DNA from: Pegoplata infirma
Taxonomy: Eukaryota > Arthropoda > Insecta > Diptera > Anthomyiidae
NCBI GenBank assembly: GCA_963921195.1
Contig: OY992536.1
Coordinates: 319,069,038-319,133,037 of the forward strand
Direction of reading: 5' to 3'
Length of the DNA stretch: 64,000 bases
Part shown: positions 35,284-47,025 of the stretch, piece by piece
Numbering within the stretch: the first letter of the stretch is position 1
Layout of the letters: each line of letters opens with the position of its first letter
Notes under the pieces: generated by a model
Told to the model about the DNA's origin: nothing
Seen by the model: only the letters and a program-made list of their open reading frames with translations
The model's database searches: none
Made by a program: the position numbers and the translations under genes

Positions 35284-35695
35284 ATAACAAATCTCTTTCA
35301 TTGACTTTGTACGGAAAAATTGTACTGTTTGCTCATTTTCAACTAGTGCGTTAACATATTAACAAACTTAATTGTATTGACAAATTGTGTTGTTAAATAA
35401 AAAATTAATTATTTTCTTTGACAATACAATTAATTTTTCATCAATATGACAACATTTTGGGAGTGTGTAAGAAATCTCTTTCACAGAGAAAAATTGTTAG
35501 TATTGTTGGCTCCTTTTTAATTTCAAATAAAATGTTGTCATATTAACAAAAAAATGTAATTGTATTTACAAATTATGATGTTGAATTAAAAACTAATAAT
35601 TTTCTGTGTCAATACAATTATTTTTTTATCAAAATAACAACATTTTAATTGAAATTAAAAATTATCCAACAATACAATTTTCTTTTTTCTGTGTG
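35284..35695. mobile_element. Two adjacent MITE-like units with TTGTATTGTTGG arms
   Basis: The clearer one (35482-35695) has ends CACAGAGAAAAATTG and CAATTTTCTTTTTTCTGTG with GTTAGTATTGTTGG / CCAACAATAC arms. A diverged relative lies directly before it, sharing AATCTCTTTCA and CAATACAATTA. The target duplication is unclear. Confidence 0.5.
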
Positions 35696-35772
35696 TTTTT
35701 CTGCCTGCCCGAGTAAAAAAGTTTTTTATATAATTATATATAATTTGATAAAATTATATCAAATCATATATT

Positions 35773-37074
35773 CTCAAGTAGAAATTCATGACGGTTATAA
35801 AAATAAAGCGTCTTTAAAGCACTCTTAAGTATAAATTCATGACGGTAATAAGAAAAAGCGTTTTCAAAACACCCTCAAGTATAAATTCATGATGGTTATA
35901 AAATAAATTCAAGACTTATCAAAAATAACTCAATTTTAAAGCATAACTTCATAACGCTTTTCGAACGATTCGTAAAAGCGTTTTGAGAATACTTTTCAAC
36001 CAAACCTATGATTTTATTTCACTGCCATTCAAAAAACAAGAATTGTCAAAATTGTTTTTGGCTTGAAAAAATTGGGTTTGCTATCATGATTTTCCCATTA
36101 CAAAGTATTTTCAACATTATATCCTATTATGTCCTGTATCTATTGATGAAGTTGGGTTATAAAATGGTGTTCATTTCATTGAAGATATTGGATAATTTTG
36201 TGATAAAAATTTGATTTACAATCATAGGTTTTACATTTCAAATTGGGCATACGTTATCAGGATGAGAGGCAGCCATAAGAAAACACCAATTTTGTTGCAT
36301 TGGATTCTATTCTTGTAGAGTGGCGTTTAATTTTGAGAATTTGTATGAAGCATTTACAATTGATTTTAAGAAACTGGTTTCAAAATCGAAATCAGAAAAC
36401 TGAGATATTGTAGCTTCCATATTAGCTACATCATCTGCGATGTGAAAAATTTTGTGAAATTTCATTGTTTCTAATAATTTTCTTAAAATTGTCTTCGCAT
36501 TAACCGCTTTTGAAGAAAAGTACGATAAACTGTATAAAGAATTTAAAGTGTCAGTACTGCTTAAATTCCACTACATTTTTTAGAATTATTGCTCATTTTT
36601 TAGAGTTATTGCTCAATCATATAACAAAAATATCTAATTTTCCAATTTTCAATATCCATTAAAACGAAAGATTTCCTCTGAAACTATAAAGTTATGTCAT
36701 CAGATATTTTATTAAAATTTTGTTGCAATATTACATTTTATTGCAAACTTTAACATTTTTACAACTAATTTTTGCAGCAATTTCTTGCCTATACCAAGAT
36801 ACAACTTATATCGTCCAGTACGACAAAGTTTACAAAAATTTTAAAACTGATATATTTTTTTGCTTTTTAACGCTTTAATAATGCTTTAACGAAGCGTTCT
36901 CAAATCACCATTATAAATGTCTTTAAAAACGCTTTATATAAACCGTTTAACGGTGTTATCATTAGGACTATCTGAGAGCGCTCTGAGGATGGTTTTCCGT
37001 ATGATCTGAAAGCATTCGTACTACCATGCAGAGCGCTTTAAAAGCGTTTTTACGGTTGTATTTTTCTACCTGGG
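35773..37074. mobile_element. Nested element with CCCAGGTAGAAAA-type ends
   Basis: The left end CTCAAGTAGAAATTCATGAC and the right end (reversed) CCCAGGTAGAAAAATACAAC are imperfect inverted repeats that continue into ACGGTTATAAA / ACCGTAAAAACGC. ATTCATGACGGT recurs three times in tandem at 35788, 35833 and 35885. No gene was recognised; the 68-codon frame at 36008 is unremarkable. Confidence 0.5.
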
Positions 37075-37186
37075 TTATTATATGAAATTATATAAAAAGG
37101 TTAAATTTTTCAAAAAGTTGGATAAAATTATATATAATTTGATAAAATTATTATATCCAGGATTTGGTGGATATAATTTGATAAAA

Positions 37187-37555
37187 TTATATATAATTAT
37201 ATATAATTATATAAAATTATATCTAATTTGATCAAATTTTATAAAATTTTTATCAAATTTTATCAAATTTTGTCAAATTATATAAAATTTTATCAAATTA
37301 GAATCTCAAATGAATAAATACTCAAGCTCGAGGTCATAAGTTTTAAATGTTTTTTTTAATTTATTTAAATATTGATAAAATTATATATAATTATATAAAA
37401 TTATATCTAATTTGATCAAATTTTATAAAATTTTTATCAAATTTTATAAAATTTTGTCAAATTATATAAAATTTTATCAAATTAGAATCTCAAATGAATA
37501 AATACTCAAGCTCGAGGTCATAAGTTTTAAATGTTTTTTTTATTTATTTAAATAT
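37187..37555 (+). repeat. Tandem duplication of about 185 bp
   Basis: The block from ATTATATATAATTATATAAA through CTCAAGCTCGAGGTCATAAG and TTAAATGTTTTTTT is repeated almost exactly. Confidence 0.85.
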
Positions 37556-37565
37556 TTCCAAAATA

Positions 37566-37594
37566 TTTCGATATTCTTTGAATATCTTCATCAG
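37566..37594 (-). ncRNA. Hammerhead-ribozyme-like core, remnant
   Basis: On the minus strand CTGATGA, a perfect 7-bp stem GATATTC/GAATATC, then GAAA form the catalytic-core pattern. The flanking arms do not pair well, so activity is doubtful. CAAGCTCGAGGT sequence follows, as in copies near 50225 and 63588. Confidence 0.5.
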
Positions 37595-37641
37595 GGACAG
37601 TTAAATTTAATAAAAATCACACAAAAAATTCTTATTAGCTA

Positions 37642-38578
37642 CAGTGACTCAAAGTAATAATGGAACAGCATATATTTGTTAAAAGTTCTTTAAAGGAAAA
37701 GTTATCAATACTTAACCTGATTATTATCAATCGACTATTTTTGAAAAAAGTACTATATAGGAAATTTTCCAAGCTTTAATTTAAGCTTGATATCGTCCAG
37801 ATTGAGCAAATATTAAATGAGATACGAGGGTCGCACTGGAAAATGAAATTATTTGTAGATGTTTTTTTGAAATTTTTTTAAAAATATTTCTAAGTCGATT
37901 TCTTCCAAGTTCAAACATTAAAAATTTAAAAAATTATCCAATAATTTTTATTTAGTTGTTAACTAGTTTTTACAACAACCCAAACAAAAAATTAAATTTT
38001 TTAAATACAGTGGAAGAAATCCACATTTTTTGACCTCCAACTCGTTTGACCACCAATTTGTTGTAAACAAAGAACAATTTTAATTATTCTTATATCTCAT
38101 TACAATATACTTAGATGTACTCAAATTAATAAACAATAAAATATTTTCTTTGTTTACAACAAATTGGTGGTCGAAAGAGTTGGAGGTCAAAAAATGTGGA
38201 TTTCTTCTATTGTATTTAAAAAATTTCATTTTTTGTTTGGATTGTTGGAAAAACAAGCTGATGACTAAATAAAAATTACTGGGCAATTTTTTAAATTTTT
38301 AATGTTTGAACTTGGAAAAAAACGACTTAGAAATATTTTTAAAAAAATTTAAAAAAAATATCTACAAATAATTTCATTTTCCATTGCGACCCTCGTATCT
38401 CATTTAATATTTGCTCAATCTGGACGCTATGAAGCTTAAATTCAAGCTTGGAAAATTTCCTATGTAGCACTTTTTTCAAAAATATTCGATTGATAACAAT
38501 CAGGTTTAGAATTTAAAACTTTGTCTTTAAAGAACTGCTAACAAATACACGCTGTTCCATTATTACTTTGAGCCACTG
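37642..38578. mobile_element. Fold-back Tc1/mariner-like element, two 431-bp arms
   Basis: Ends CAGTGACTCAAAGTAATAAT and (reversed) CAGTGGCTCAAAGTAATAAT are flanked by TA (37640-37641, 38579-38580). Pairing continues through the whole element: left arm 37642-38072, right arm 38148-38578, loop 75 nt. A smaller TIR element (38008-38212) lies across its centre. No protein is encoded. Confidence 0.85.
38008..38212. mobile_element. MITE inserted at the centre of the fold-back element
   Basis: Ends CAGTGGAAGAAATCCACATT and (reversed) CAATAGAAGAAATCCACATT are flanked by TA. Without it the host reads AAATTTTTTAAATATTTAAA, the exact centre of symmetry of the outer palindrome. Confidence 0.75.
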
Positions 38579-38964
38579 TATGTAGTTTTCACTACCATCG
38601 TCATGATTGCACTACAATCATATAAAGAAAAGGTCGAATAAAAAACAAACTTTTATTTTATCAAATTATATATAATTTGGTATAATTTTATATAATCATA
38701 TCCACCAAATCGTGGATATAATTATATGTAATTTTGTCAAATTATATATAATTTTATCCAACTTTTTGAAGAATAAATTCTTTTTATATAATTTTATATA
38801 ATTTTATCAAATTATATATAATTATATATAAAGTTTTTTACTTGGGTGCTGAAAATCTTTTATTTAATTTTTCTTAGTGAAATCATTAATTTTTCCCATG
38901 GTAACTTATTTTTCTTCATCATCATGCTCTTTTTTACTTGCCTACCTTGTCTTTAGTTAGATTA

Positions 38965-39531
38965 CACAGGTTGACAAAAGTTGAACAATTTGCCTGACCT
39001 TTGACAACTGATTTATATGGCTTTTAGTGTGCTGATTCCGAATCTGTCCGAAAAAGTGTGTTTTTTACCAACTTTGCTTGGCTATAATTTCCAAAACTAA
39101 TTTAAGACCCTCAGTTTTAAGAACGAACTTAACTATATTGGATGCGAGGATTCCAAAACTGGTATTAGCTTTTTTTCTGACAGCTTCAGTTTTCGAGTTA
39201 ATAAAAAGGGCATAAATATTCAGACAAAATTAAAGAGGGCATAAATTGAAAAATTTTATTTTAGCGATGTCTCGAAAACTAAAGATGACTCAACAAAAGT
39301 AAGAGCATTTTTGGAATCAGCATATCCAACATAACTAAATTCGTCATTCACTTCTTGGATGTAAGACAAGTGTTGGTAAATATGGACTCACAAACATGCC
39401 AGAAATAGCCCATTTTCAAAGATTCCTTACCCAATCCTTACCATTGACCCAAAGCCAGATTTGAAATCAGCGTACCCCAATTACCCAAAATTAGCTATCA
39501 GAACCCGGGCAAAAAAAAGTGTTGCCCTGTG
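38965..39531. mobile_element. TTA-flanked element with CACAGG ends, 567 bp
   Basis: The left end CACAGGTTGACAAAAG and the right end (reversed) CACAGGGCAACACTTTT are weak inverted repeats. TTA lies at 38962-38964 and 39532-39534. The interior is less AT-rich than its surroundings and has no recognised coding region. Confidence 0.5.
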
Positions 39532-40016
39532 TTATTATTAAATATTTGTAAAGTTTATAAGTAAATAATTTACAAGACAGCTGTTAAAATATATTAATAA
39601 TAATTATTATAATCGTATAACTTATTTAACTTTTTGTGTGTATGAATGAATGACATCATTAATATTTACAATATTTAAGATCGATAACCAAAATTAATTA
39701 TAAAAAATTTGTCAATGGCAACAGTTGTTGGTGGTTAAGATGATTAAAAACTTAAATATTTAACATTTAAATTGGGATTGTGCAATTTAAAATTTGATAT
39801 TAAATTTTATTTAACAATTAAAAACATTTAGGATTCTTCAGCAGACAAAAAAAAAAACAATTTTAAAAAAGTACCTTTTGGAAATTTTGATTTGAAAACT
39901 AGTAAATAAATGTACTTTGGTACATTTTCTACATCCTTAAATAATGTTTCTTAAATCTTGAAAATTGTACAAAAGTATTTTATAAAAATTTTCGATGCTA
40001 AGAGGATTAAAAATTA
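39532..40016. other. AT-rich intron, nothing recognised
   Basis: Only short phrases such as AAAAGTACCTTTTGGA near 39867, which recall the 16-bp arrays. Confidence 0.4.
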
Positions 40017-40018
40017 TA

Positions 40019-40333
40019 CACAGAAAAAATTTGAAACGAATTTCAATCAACAAAAACGCGGATCCAATCAATTTTTTGATTGAAATTCCTCCAATCAAAA
40101 AAATTGTTATATCAATCATCAATTTCTAGGTGATTGATAGAAAATTTTTTCAATCAAACATTTTTTCGATTTTGATCAAATATTTGATCAATTTTATATT
40201 TATAGTGAATCAAAATAATGATTGACAGTTAAAGAAAATAACAAAAATTTTAATCAAAACATTGATTGACTCATTTAAATTTTGTTGATCAATAATTTTA
40301 ATTGAAAATTTTTAGCCAATAATTTTTTGTGTG
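40019..40333 (+). mobile_element. TA-type MITE, CACAGAAAAAATT family, copy 2
   Basis: Ends CACAGAAAAAATTTGAAAC and AATTTTTTGTGTG are flanked by TA (40017-40018, 40334-40335). The interior is the reverse complement of copy 1 at 6431-6871 but about 125 bp shorter. Confidence 0.8.
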
Positions 40334-40335
40334 TA

Positions 40336-41317
40336 CTTTGGTACTTTTTCTATTCCCTTGGTACTTTTTTGGCAAAATTGATAGATTTTTTTTTTTAAAT
40401 AATTGTTTTTACCTTGTGTAGGATATCAATATATTCGGCAAGGCCGGAATTTAACTATATTACTTGTTAAAAGTAATTTATCTTTTCATCTCATTAAATT
40501 TTTTAAATTATTTCTATTTGATATAAAAAAAATACTGACTACTTATTTAAAAGGCAATGAAGAGAACTGCTACAAACAATTATTAGATTTTTTTATTTAT
40601 ATTTTTTTTTTCAAAATTTTATTTAATTTTTTTATTTTTATTGTACTCAATTCACATTAGATTAGTTTCCGTTAATTAGAATTGACAAACCTTGTCTTTG
40701 TAGTCTTCGTTCGGTTTTTTTCTGAAATTATTTCGTATTCGTAATTTCAATATTGAGTAGCTGTGAATGGAGGGTTTGACGTTTGTCTCCAGTGTTTTTA
40801 ATAATATTTATTTTCAATTTTTTGTTTCTATTTTTTTTTTTGTATTTAAGTTATTAAAGCTCACTGAGTATCTAGTACACCGGAAATTAGTTTTAAGGTG
40901 TGTCTTCGTCGTTAGTTTTTTTTTAAAACAACAAAAAAATAGTTTTCTTATTGTTTTTTTTTTTTACTTTATAAATACTGACAAAAATAGCAGTGATTCT
41001 TCTCTTTGTAATAGATATTTGGTATATGAAATGTATGCAATTTAGTTCAGACGACATTTTTTTTAATGTTGAAAAAACTTATTGTAGTTGTAATTAGCTT
41101 AACATACATTTAATTGATTTTTTTAGCCATTTGTTTTGTCATCTGATTTTGTCTTAAAAGTAATCAATCTTATTTTTTTGTAAAGTTGTGTATCCTCAAC
41201 TACCAAAGCCTCGGGGTTTTTAAAACTTATTAAGAAAATGTAGATAAAATAGCTACATCACAAAAGTGATAAAATATCAGTATTTCTAAGAAGTAATGCT
41301 AGTTATAGTTTCTATAT
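40336..41317. other. T-rich intron leading into the satellite
   Basis: Frames of 85 and 92 codons rich in Phe and Leu are products of T runs. From 41160 a spacer-like sequence (ACCAAAGCCTCGGGGTTTTT, TATCAGTATTTCTAAGAAGT) matches spacers within the satellite. Confidence 0.5.
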
Positions 41318-43687
41318 AAGGATGCTGTTTATAGCAAAGGATGCTGTTGTTAGCATAAAATGCTGTCTATAGCAAAAATGCTATTTATTACAAAGGAAGC
41401 TATTTTAAGCAAAAGATGCTATTTTTAGGAAATAATGCTATTTATACCAAAAGACGCTATTTATAGCAAAGGATGGTATTTTTAGCAAAGCATGCTATTT
41501 ATAGGAAAGGATGCTATTTTTAGAAAAGGATTCTATTTTTAGTAAATGATGCTGTTTAAACCAAAAGACGCTATTAATAAAAAAGGATGCTATTTACAGC
41601 AAAGGATTCTATTTATAGCAAAGTATGTTATTTAAAGCAAAGGATGCTTTTTAAAGCAAAGGATGCTATTTATAGCAAAGGATGCTATTTATAGCCAAGG
41701 ATGCTATTTATAGCAAGGGATGATATTTAACAGAAAAGTATGCTATTTATAGCAAAGGATGCTATTTATAGCAAAGGATGCTATTTATAGCAAAAGAGGG
41801 TGTATTCCTGAAAAGTGATGCTATTTATATAATGAAGCTATTTATAGCAAAATATGCTAATTTATAGCAAATAATGCTATTGATAACAAAGGATGCTAAT
41901 TATAGCAGAGTATGCTATTTATATCAAAGTATGCTATTTATAGCAAAGTATGCTTTTTATAGCAAAGAATGCTATTTATAGTAAATAATGCTATTTTTTA
42001 GCTAAGGATGCTATTTATATCAAATAATATTAAATATAGAAAAGGATGCCAATTTAAGCAAAGGATGCTATTTTTAACAAAAGACGCATTTATAAAGATG
42101 TATTTCTGAGAAATTATGCTATTTATAGCAAAATATGTTATTTTATAGCAAAGAATGCTGTTTATAGCAAAGAATTCCATTTATAGCAAAGAATGCTATT
42201 TATAGCAAAGAATGCTATTTATAGCAAAGAATGCTATTTATAGAAAAGGATGCTATTTATAGCAAAGGATTCTTTTTATAGCAAAGGATGCTATTTATTG
42301 CAAAGGATGCTATTCATAGCAAAGGAAGATATTCATAGCAAAGGATTTTATTTATACCAAAGGATGCTGTTTATAGCAAAGGATGCTATTTACAAGAAAG
42401 GATTCTATTTATAGCAAAGAATGCTATTTATAGCATAGAATGCTATTTATAGCAAAGAATGCTATTTATAGAAAAGGATGCTATTTATAGCAAAGGATGC
42501 TTTTTATAGCAAAGGATGCTTTTTATAGCAAAGGATGCTATTTATTGCAAAGGATGCTATTTATAGCAAAATATGGTATTTATAACAAAGGATGCTATTT
42601 ATAGTAAATAATGCTATTCATAGGAAGCTATTCATAGGAAGGGAAGATATTCATAGCAAAGAATGCTATTTATAACAAAGGATTCTATTTACAGCAAAGG
42701 ATTCTATTTATAGCAAAGGATGCTATTTATAGGAAAGGATGCTATTTATAACAAAGGGCGCTATTTACAGCACAGAAAGTTATTTATTGCAAAGGATGCT
42801 ATTTATAGCAATGGATGTTATTTATAACAAAGGATGATATTTATAGCACAGAACGCTATTTGAAGCAATGGATGCTATTTATAGCAAAGGATGCCATTTA
42901 CAGCAAAGAATGTTATTAAAAGCAAAAAATGCTATTTATAGTAAAGAATGCTGTTAAAAGCAAAGGGTGCTATTTAAAGCAAAGGATGCTGATTATAGCA
43001 AAGGATTCTATTTATAGATAAGGATGATATTTATAGAAAAGGATGCTATTTATAGCAAAGGATGCTATTTATGGCAAATGACACTTTTTATTGTAAAAGG
43101 AGATATTTATAGCAAACTATGCTATTTATAGCAAAGGATGCTGCTTATAGCAAATGATGTTATTTATAGAAAAGGGTGAAATTTATAGGAAAGGATTCTA
43201 TTTATAGCAAAGGCTGCTATTTGCAGAAAAGGATGCTTTTTATAGCAAAGAATGCTATTTATAATAAATAATGTTATTTATAGCAAAGGATGCTATTTAT
43301 AGCAAAGGATTCTATTTATAGCAAAGGATAATATTTATAGAAAAGGATGCTATTTATGGTAAATGACACTATTTATTGTAAAAGAAGATATTTATAGCAA
43401 ACTATGCTATTTATAGAAAATGATGTTATTTATAGCAAAGGATGCTATTTCCAGCAAAGGAAGCTATTTATTGCTAAGAATGCTATTTATAGTAATGGAT
43501 GGTATTTATAGCAAAAGATGCTATTTATAGCAAAGGACGTTATTTGAAGCAAAGGATGCTATTTTTTGCAAAGAATGCTATTTAAAGCCAAGGATGGTAT
43601 TTTTAGCGAAGGATTCTATTTATAGCAAAGGATTTATGCTATTTATAGTAAAGAACGTTTTTTATAGCAAAGGGTACTATTTATAGC

Positions 43688-43770
43688 AAAAGACCTGTTA
43701 ACGCTTTTTATTCCAGTTTAACCGAGAAACCGGTTTTCCGAAATGTCGGTTTTTATAAAAACTAATTTAT
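43688..43770. other. Short foreign insert within the satellite
   Basis: About 80 bp with GTTAACGCTTTTTATTCCAG and AAACCGGTTTTCCGAAATGT breaks the repeat rhythm. Origin unknown. Confidence 0.5.
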
Positions 43771-46139
43771 AGCAAAGAATTGTAATTGTAGCAAATGCTG
43801 CTATTTATAGCAAAGATTGCTATTTATAGCAAAGATTGCTATTTATAGCAAAGATTGCTATTTATAGCAAAGATTGCTATTTATAGCAAAGATTGCTATT
43901 TATAGCAAAGATTTCTATTTATAGCAAAGATTGCTGTTTATAGCAAAGGATGCTATTGATAGCGAACGATGTTATTTATAGCAAAGATGCTATTTATAGC
44001 AAAAGATGCTATTTATAGCAAAGGATGCTATTTAAAGCAAAGGATAATATTTATAGCAAAGGATGCTTTTTATAGCAAAGGGTACTATTTATAGCAAAGG
44101 ATGCTATTAATAGCAAGGAATGCTATTAAAATCAAATAATGCTATTTATTGCAAAGAAAGCTATTTTTAGCAATGAATGTTATTTATAGCAGGATGATTT
44201 ATAGCAAAGAATGCTTTTTACAGCAAAGAATGTAATTAAAAGCAAAAAATGCTATTTATAGCAAAAAATGATATTTTTAGCAAACATTTATATTAATAAC
44301 AAAGGATGCTATCTATAGAAAAGTATGATTTTTAAAGCAGTAAAGGATGATATTTACAGTAAAGGATACTAAATTTTTTTAACATTGGGTTTCATATACT
44401 ACAAAAGCTTCAGTGATTTTAGCACTTATGAAAAAAACTTTTAGTAGTATTTAAAGTATTTGCAATTTTTAGCAAAGCATGCTATTTTAAGCAAAGGATA
44501 CTATTTGTAGCAAAGAATTCTAATTATAGCAAAGGCTGTTATTTATAGCAAAGGCTGCTATTTACAGCAAAGCATGCTATTTTCGGCAAAGGATTCTATT
44601 TATTGCAAAGAATTTTAATTATAGCAAAGGCTGTTATTTATAGACACAAATGCTATTTATAGCAAAATATGCTATTTTATAGCAAAAGATTCTATTTATA
44701 TCAAAGAATGGTATTGATAACAAAGAATGCTTATTAAAGCAGACTATGCTATTTATAGAAAATTATGCTTTTTATAGTAAAAAATTATATTTTTACAAAG
44801 GATGCTATTTATATCAAATAATGCTATTTCTAGCAAACGATGCTATTTATATCAAAGGATGCTATTTATAGCAAAGGATGCTATTAATAGCAAAGGATGC
44901 TATTTATAGCAAAGAATGCTATTTATAGCAAAGGATGGTATTTATAGCAAAGGATGCTAGTTATAGCAAAAGATGCTATTTATAGCAAAGGATGCTATTT
45001 ATGGCAAAGAATTCTTTTTAAACCAAAAAATGCTATTTATAGCAAAGGAAGCAATTTTTAGTAAAGAATGCTATTTATAGCAAAGGGTGCTATTTATAGC
45101 AAAGGATGCAATTTATAGCGAGGGATGCTATTTATAGCAAAGGATGCTATAGCAAGGGATGGTATTTATAGCAAAGGATAGCTATCTATGCTATTTATAG
45201 CAAATAATTCTACTTTTAACAAATAACGCTATTTATATCAAAGGATGCTATTTACAGCAAAATATATTATTGATAGGAAACGATGCTATTTATAGCAAAG
45301 AAAGCTTTTTATAGAAAATGATGCTTATAACAGCAAAGGATGCTATTTATAGCAAATAATGCTTTTGATAGCAAAGGATGCTTTTTTAAAATGATGCTTT
45401 TTATAGTAAAGGATGTTATTTTTAGCAAAGGATGCTATTTACAGTGAAATATGTTTTTACTATAAGGATTTTATTTACTGTAAAGGATGCTACATTTTGT
45501 AGTGTTTTTAGCACTTACTAAGAAAATTTAGCTATTTTAAGGTAAGATAGAAATTTAACAAGAATTGCTAAAAAGTGATGTTATTTATAGAAAATATGCT
45601 ATTTACAGTAAAAGATGGATTTCCAAAAAGTTATGCTATTTATAGTAAAGAATGAAATTTATATCAAAGTATGCTATTTGTAGAAAAATATGCTATATAT
45701 AGCAAATGATGCTATTTGTAGTAAAGAATGCTATTTATAGCAAAGGATTCTATTTACAGTAAGGGTGCTACATTTTTTTTTATAGTTTTTATCCACTCAA
45801 ACCAAAGCCTCAGTGATTTTAGCAGTATTCTAAAGTAAGGTAGATATTTTATCAGTGTTTCTTTGAAGTAATACCAATAATAGCGAAATATGCTATTTAT
45901 AACAAAAAATAGTATTAAAAGCAGAGAATGCTATTTATAGTAAAGGTTGCTATTTATAGCAAAGAATGCTTTGTGTAGCAAAGAATGATATTTACGGTAA
46001 AGGATGCTACAATGTTAAATAAACTATTTTTTTTTAATTTTTATGAAAGGATGCTGTATTAAAACTGTTTCTAAGAAAAGTTGCTAGTATTAGAAGTCTT
46101 TAAAGAACAATGTTTCTATTTTAAGTACAAATCACTAAA

Positions 46140-46980
46140 AAAGTACTAATTTTGGTACTTTTTATAAATAGGATATTTTCAATTCATTACTGTCATTTCA
46201 AATACTTCACTTCTTGTTTATTCAATATCAAGTTGACTTTAATTTTAATTCCTCAAGTAACAAAAGCATAATCATTAATTTTGTCTTTTACACTCTCGTG
46301 TAGTATATAGCAACATTTTGTTTGTTTTAATTTCCATTTATGGGTATTAAAACACAGCGATACACGTTTAATTATGCTTGAATTCACATTTAAAGGCAAT
46401 TAATCAGTTTGATAATAAAACAAAAAAAAATAAATAAATAAAAAAAAGTCATTTAAGACAGCTACTCAATCAGATGCTAATTAACATTTATATTATTATT
46501 ACTATTTTAGTTTTCTAATATTTAATAATTTGTAATATGTTAACAGTTTTAGTGCAAAAAAATGTAAAATATATTTAAATTAATTTATTATTAATAAATA
46601 AATAATTTTCTATTAAAAACAACAACAACCATAAAAAGCTCTTAAAATATTTTTCACATGAATGTTTTCTTGAGATATTGAACAAAAATTGTGTGAAAAA
46701 TAAAGCAAAAATTAAATTATTTGAAACAACGAAAAAAAATAAATAAAGTAGTACGCTAAGTGCTACCATATGTTTAAAAAAAAATAAAAACAAGCACAAC
46801 AATTAAATTCGATGAAGCCGAATCATTAATTACTCTAAACAATGTTCTAATATAGTAAACTTGGTATAATTTTTATTGTGAAAAATAAATTAATTTTTGA
46901 AGGAATTTCTGTTAAAAAAAAAAATTAAAAAACATTTTTAACACTTTTGCTAACAGTTGCTATTTTAGCAGAATTTTTAA
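46140..46980. other. Non-satellite AT-rich stretch between patches
   Basis: No repeat units, no gene; a 75-codon minus-strand frame rich in Phe and Leu is a by-product of A/T runs. Confidence 0.4.
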
Positions 46981-47001
46981 GTAAGTGAATCCTCTAATGC
47001 A

Positions 47002-47025
47002 TAAGGCCGCTTTTAGGCGGCCTTA
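47002..47025. repeat. Perfect GC-rich 9-bp hairpin followed by T run
   Basis: TAAGGCCGC (47002-47010), loop TTTTAG, GCGGCCTTA (47017-47025), then CTTTTTT. In a bacterium this would be called an intrinsic terminator; in this intron it is an isolated GC-rich island of unknown role. Confidence 0.8.

Larger units (their letters stand above)
35708..38846. mobile_element. Large nested TIR element with CCCGAGTAAAAAA ends
   Basis: The left end CCCGAGTAAAAAAG and the right end (reversed) CCCAAGTAAAAAACTTTATA both continue into TATAATTATATATAATTTGA. Related ends are at 49757-50122 and 51578-52762. Inside are further elements at 35773, 37187, and 37642. No transposase was recognised. Confidence 0.6.

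Noticed and set aside
38965..39531. Less AT-rich stretch considered as coding exon(s)
   Set aside because: Stops in all frames at short intervals; flanked by TTA and weak TIRs, so a transposon is more likely.
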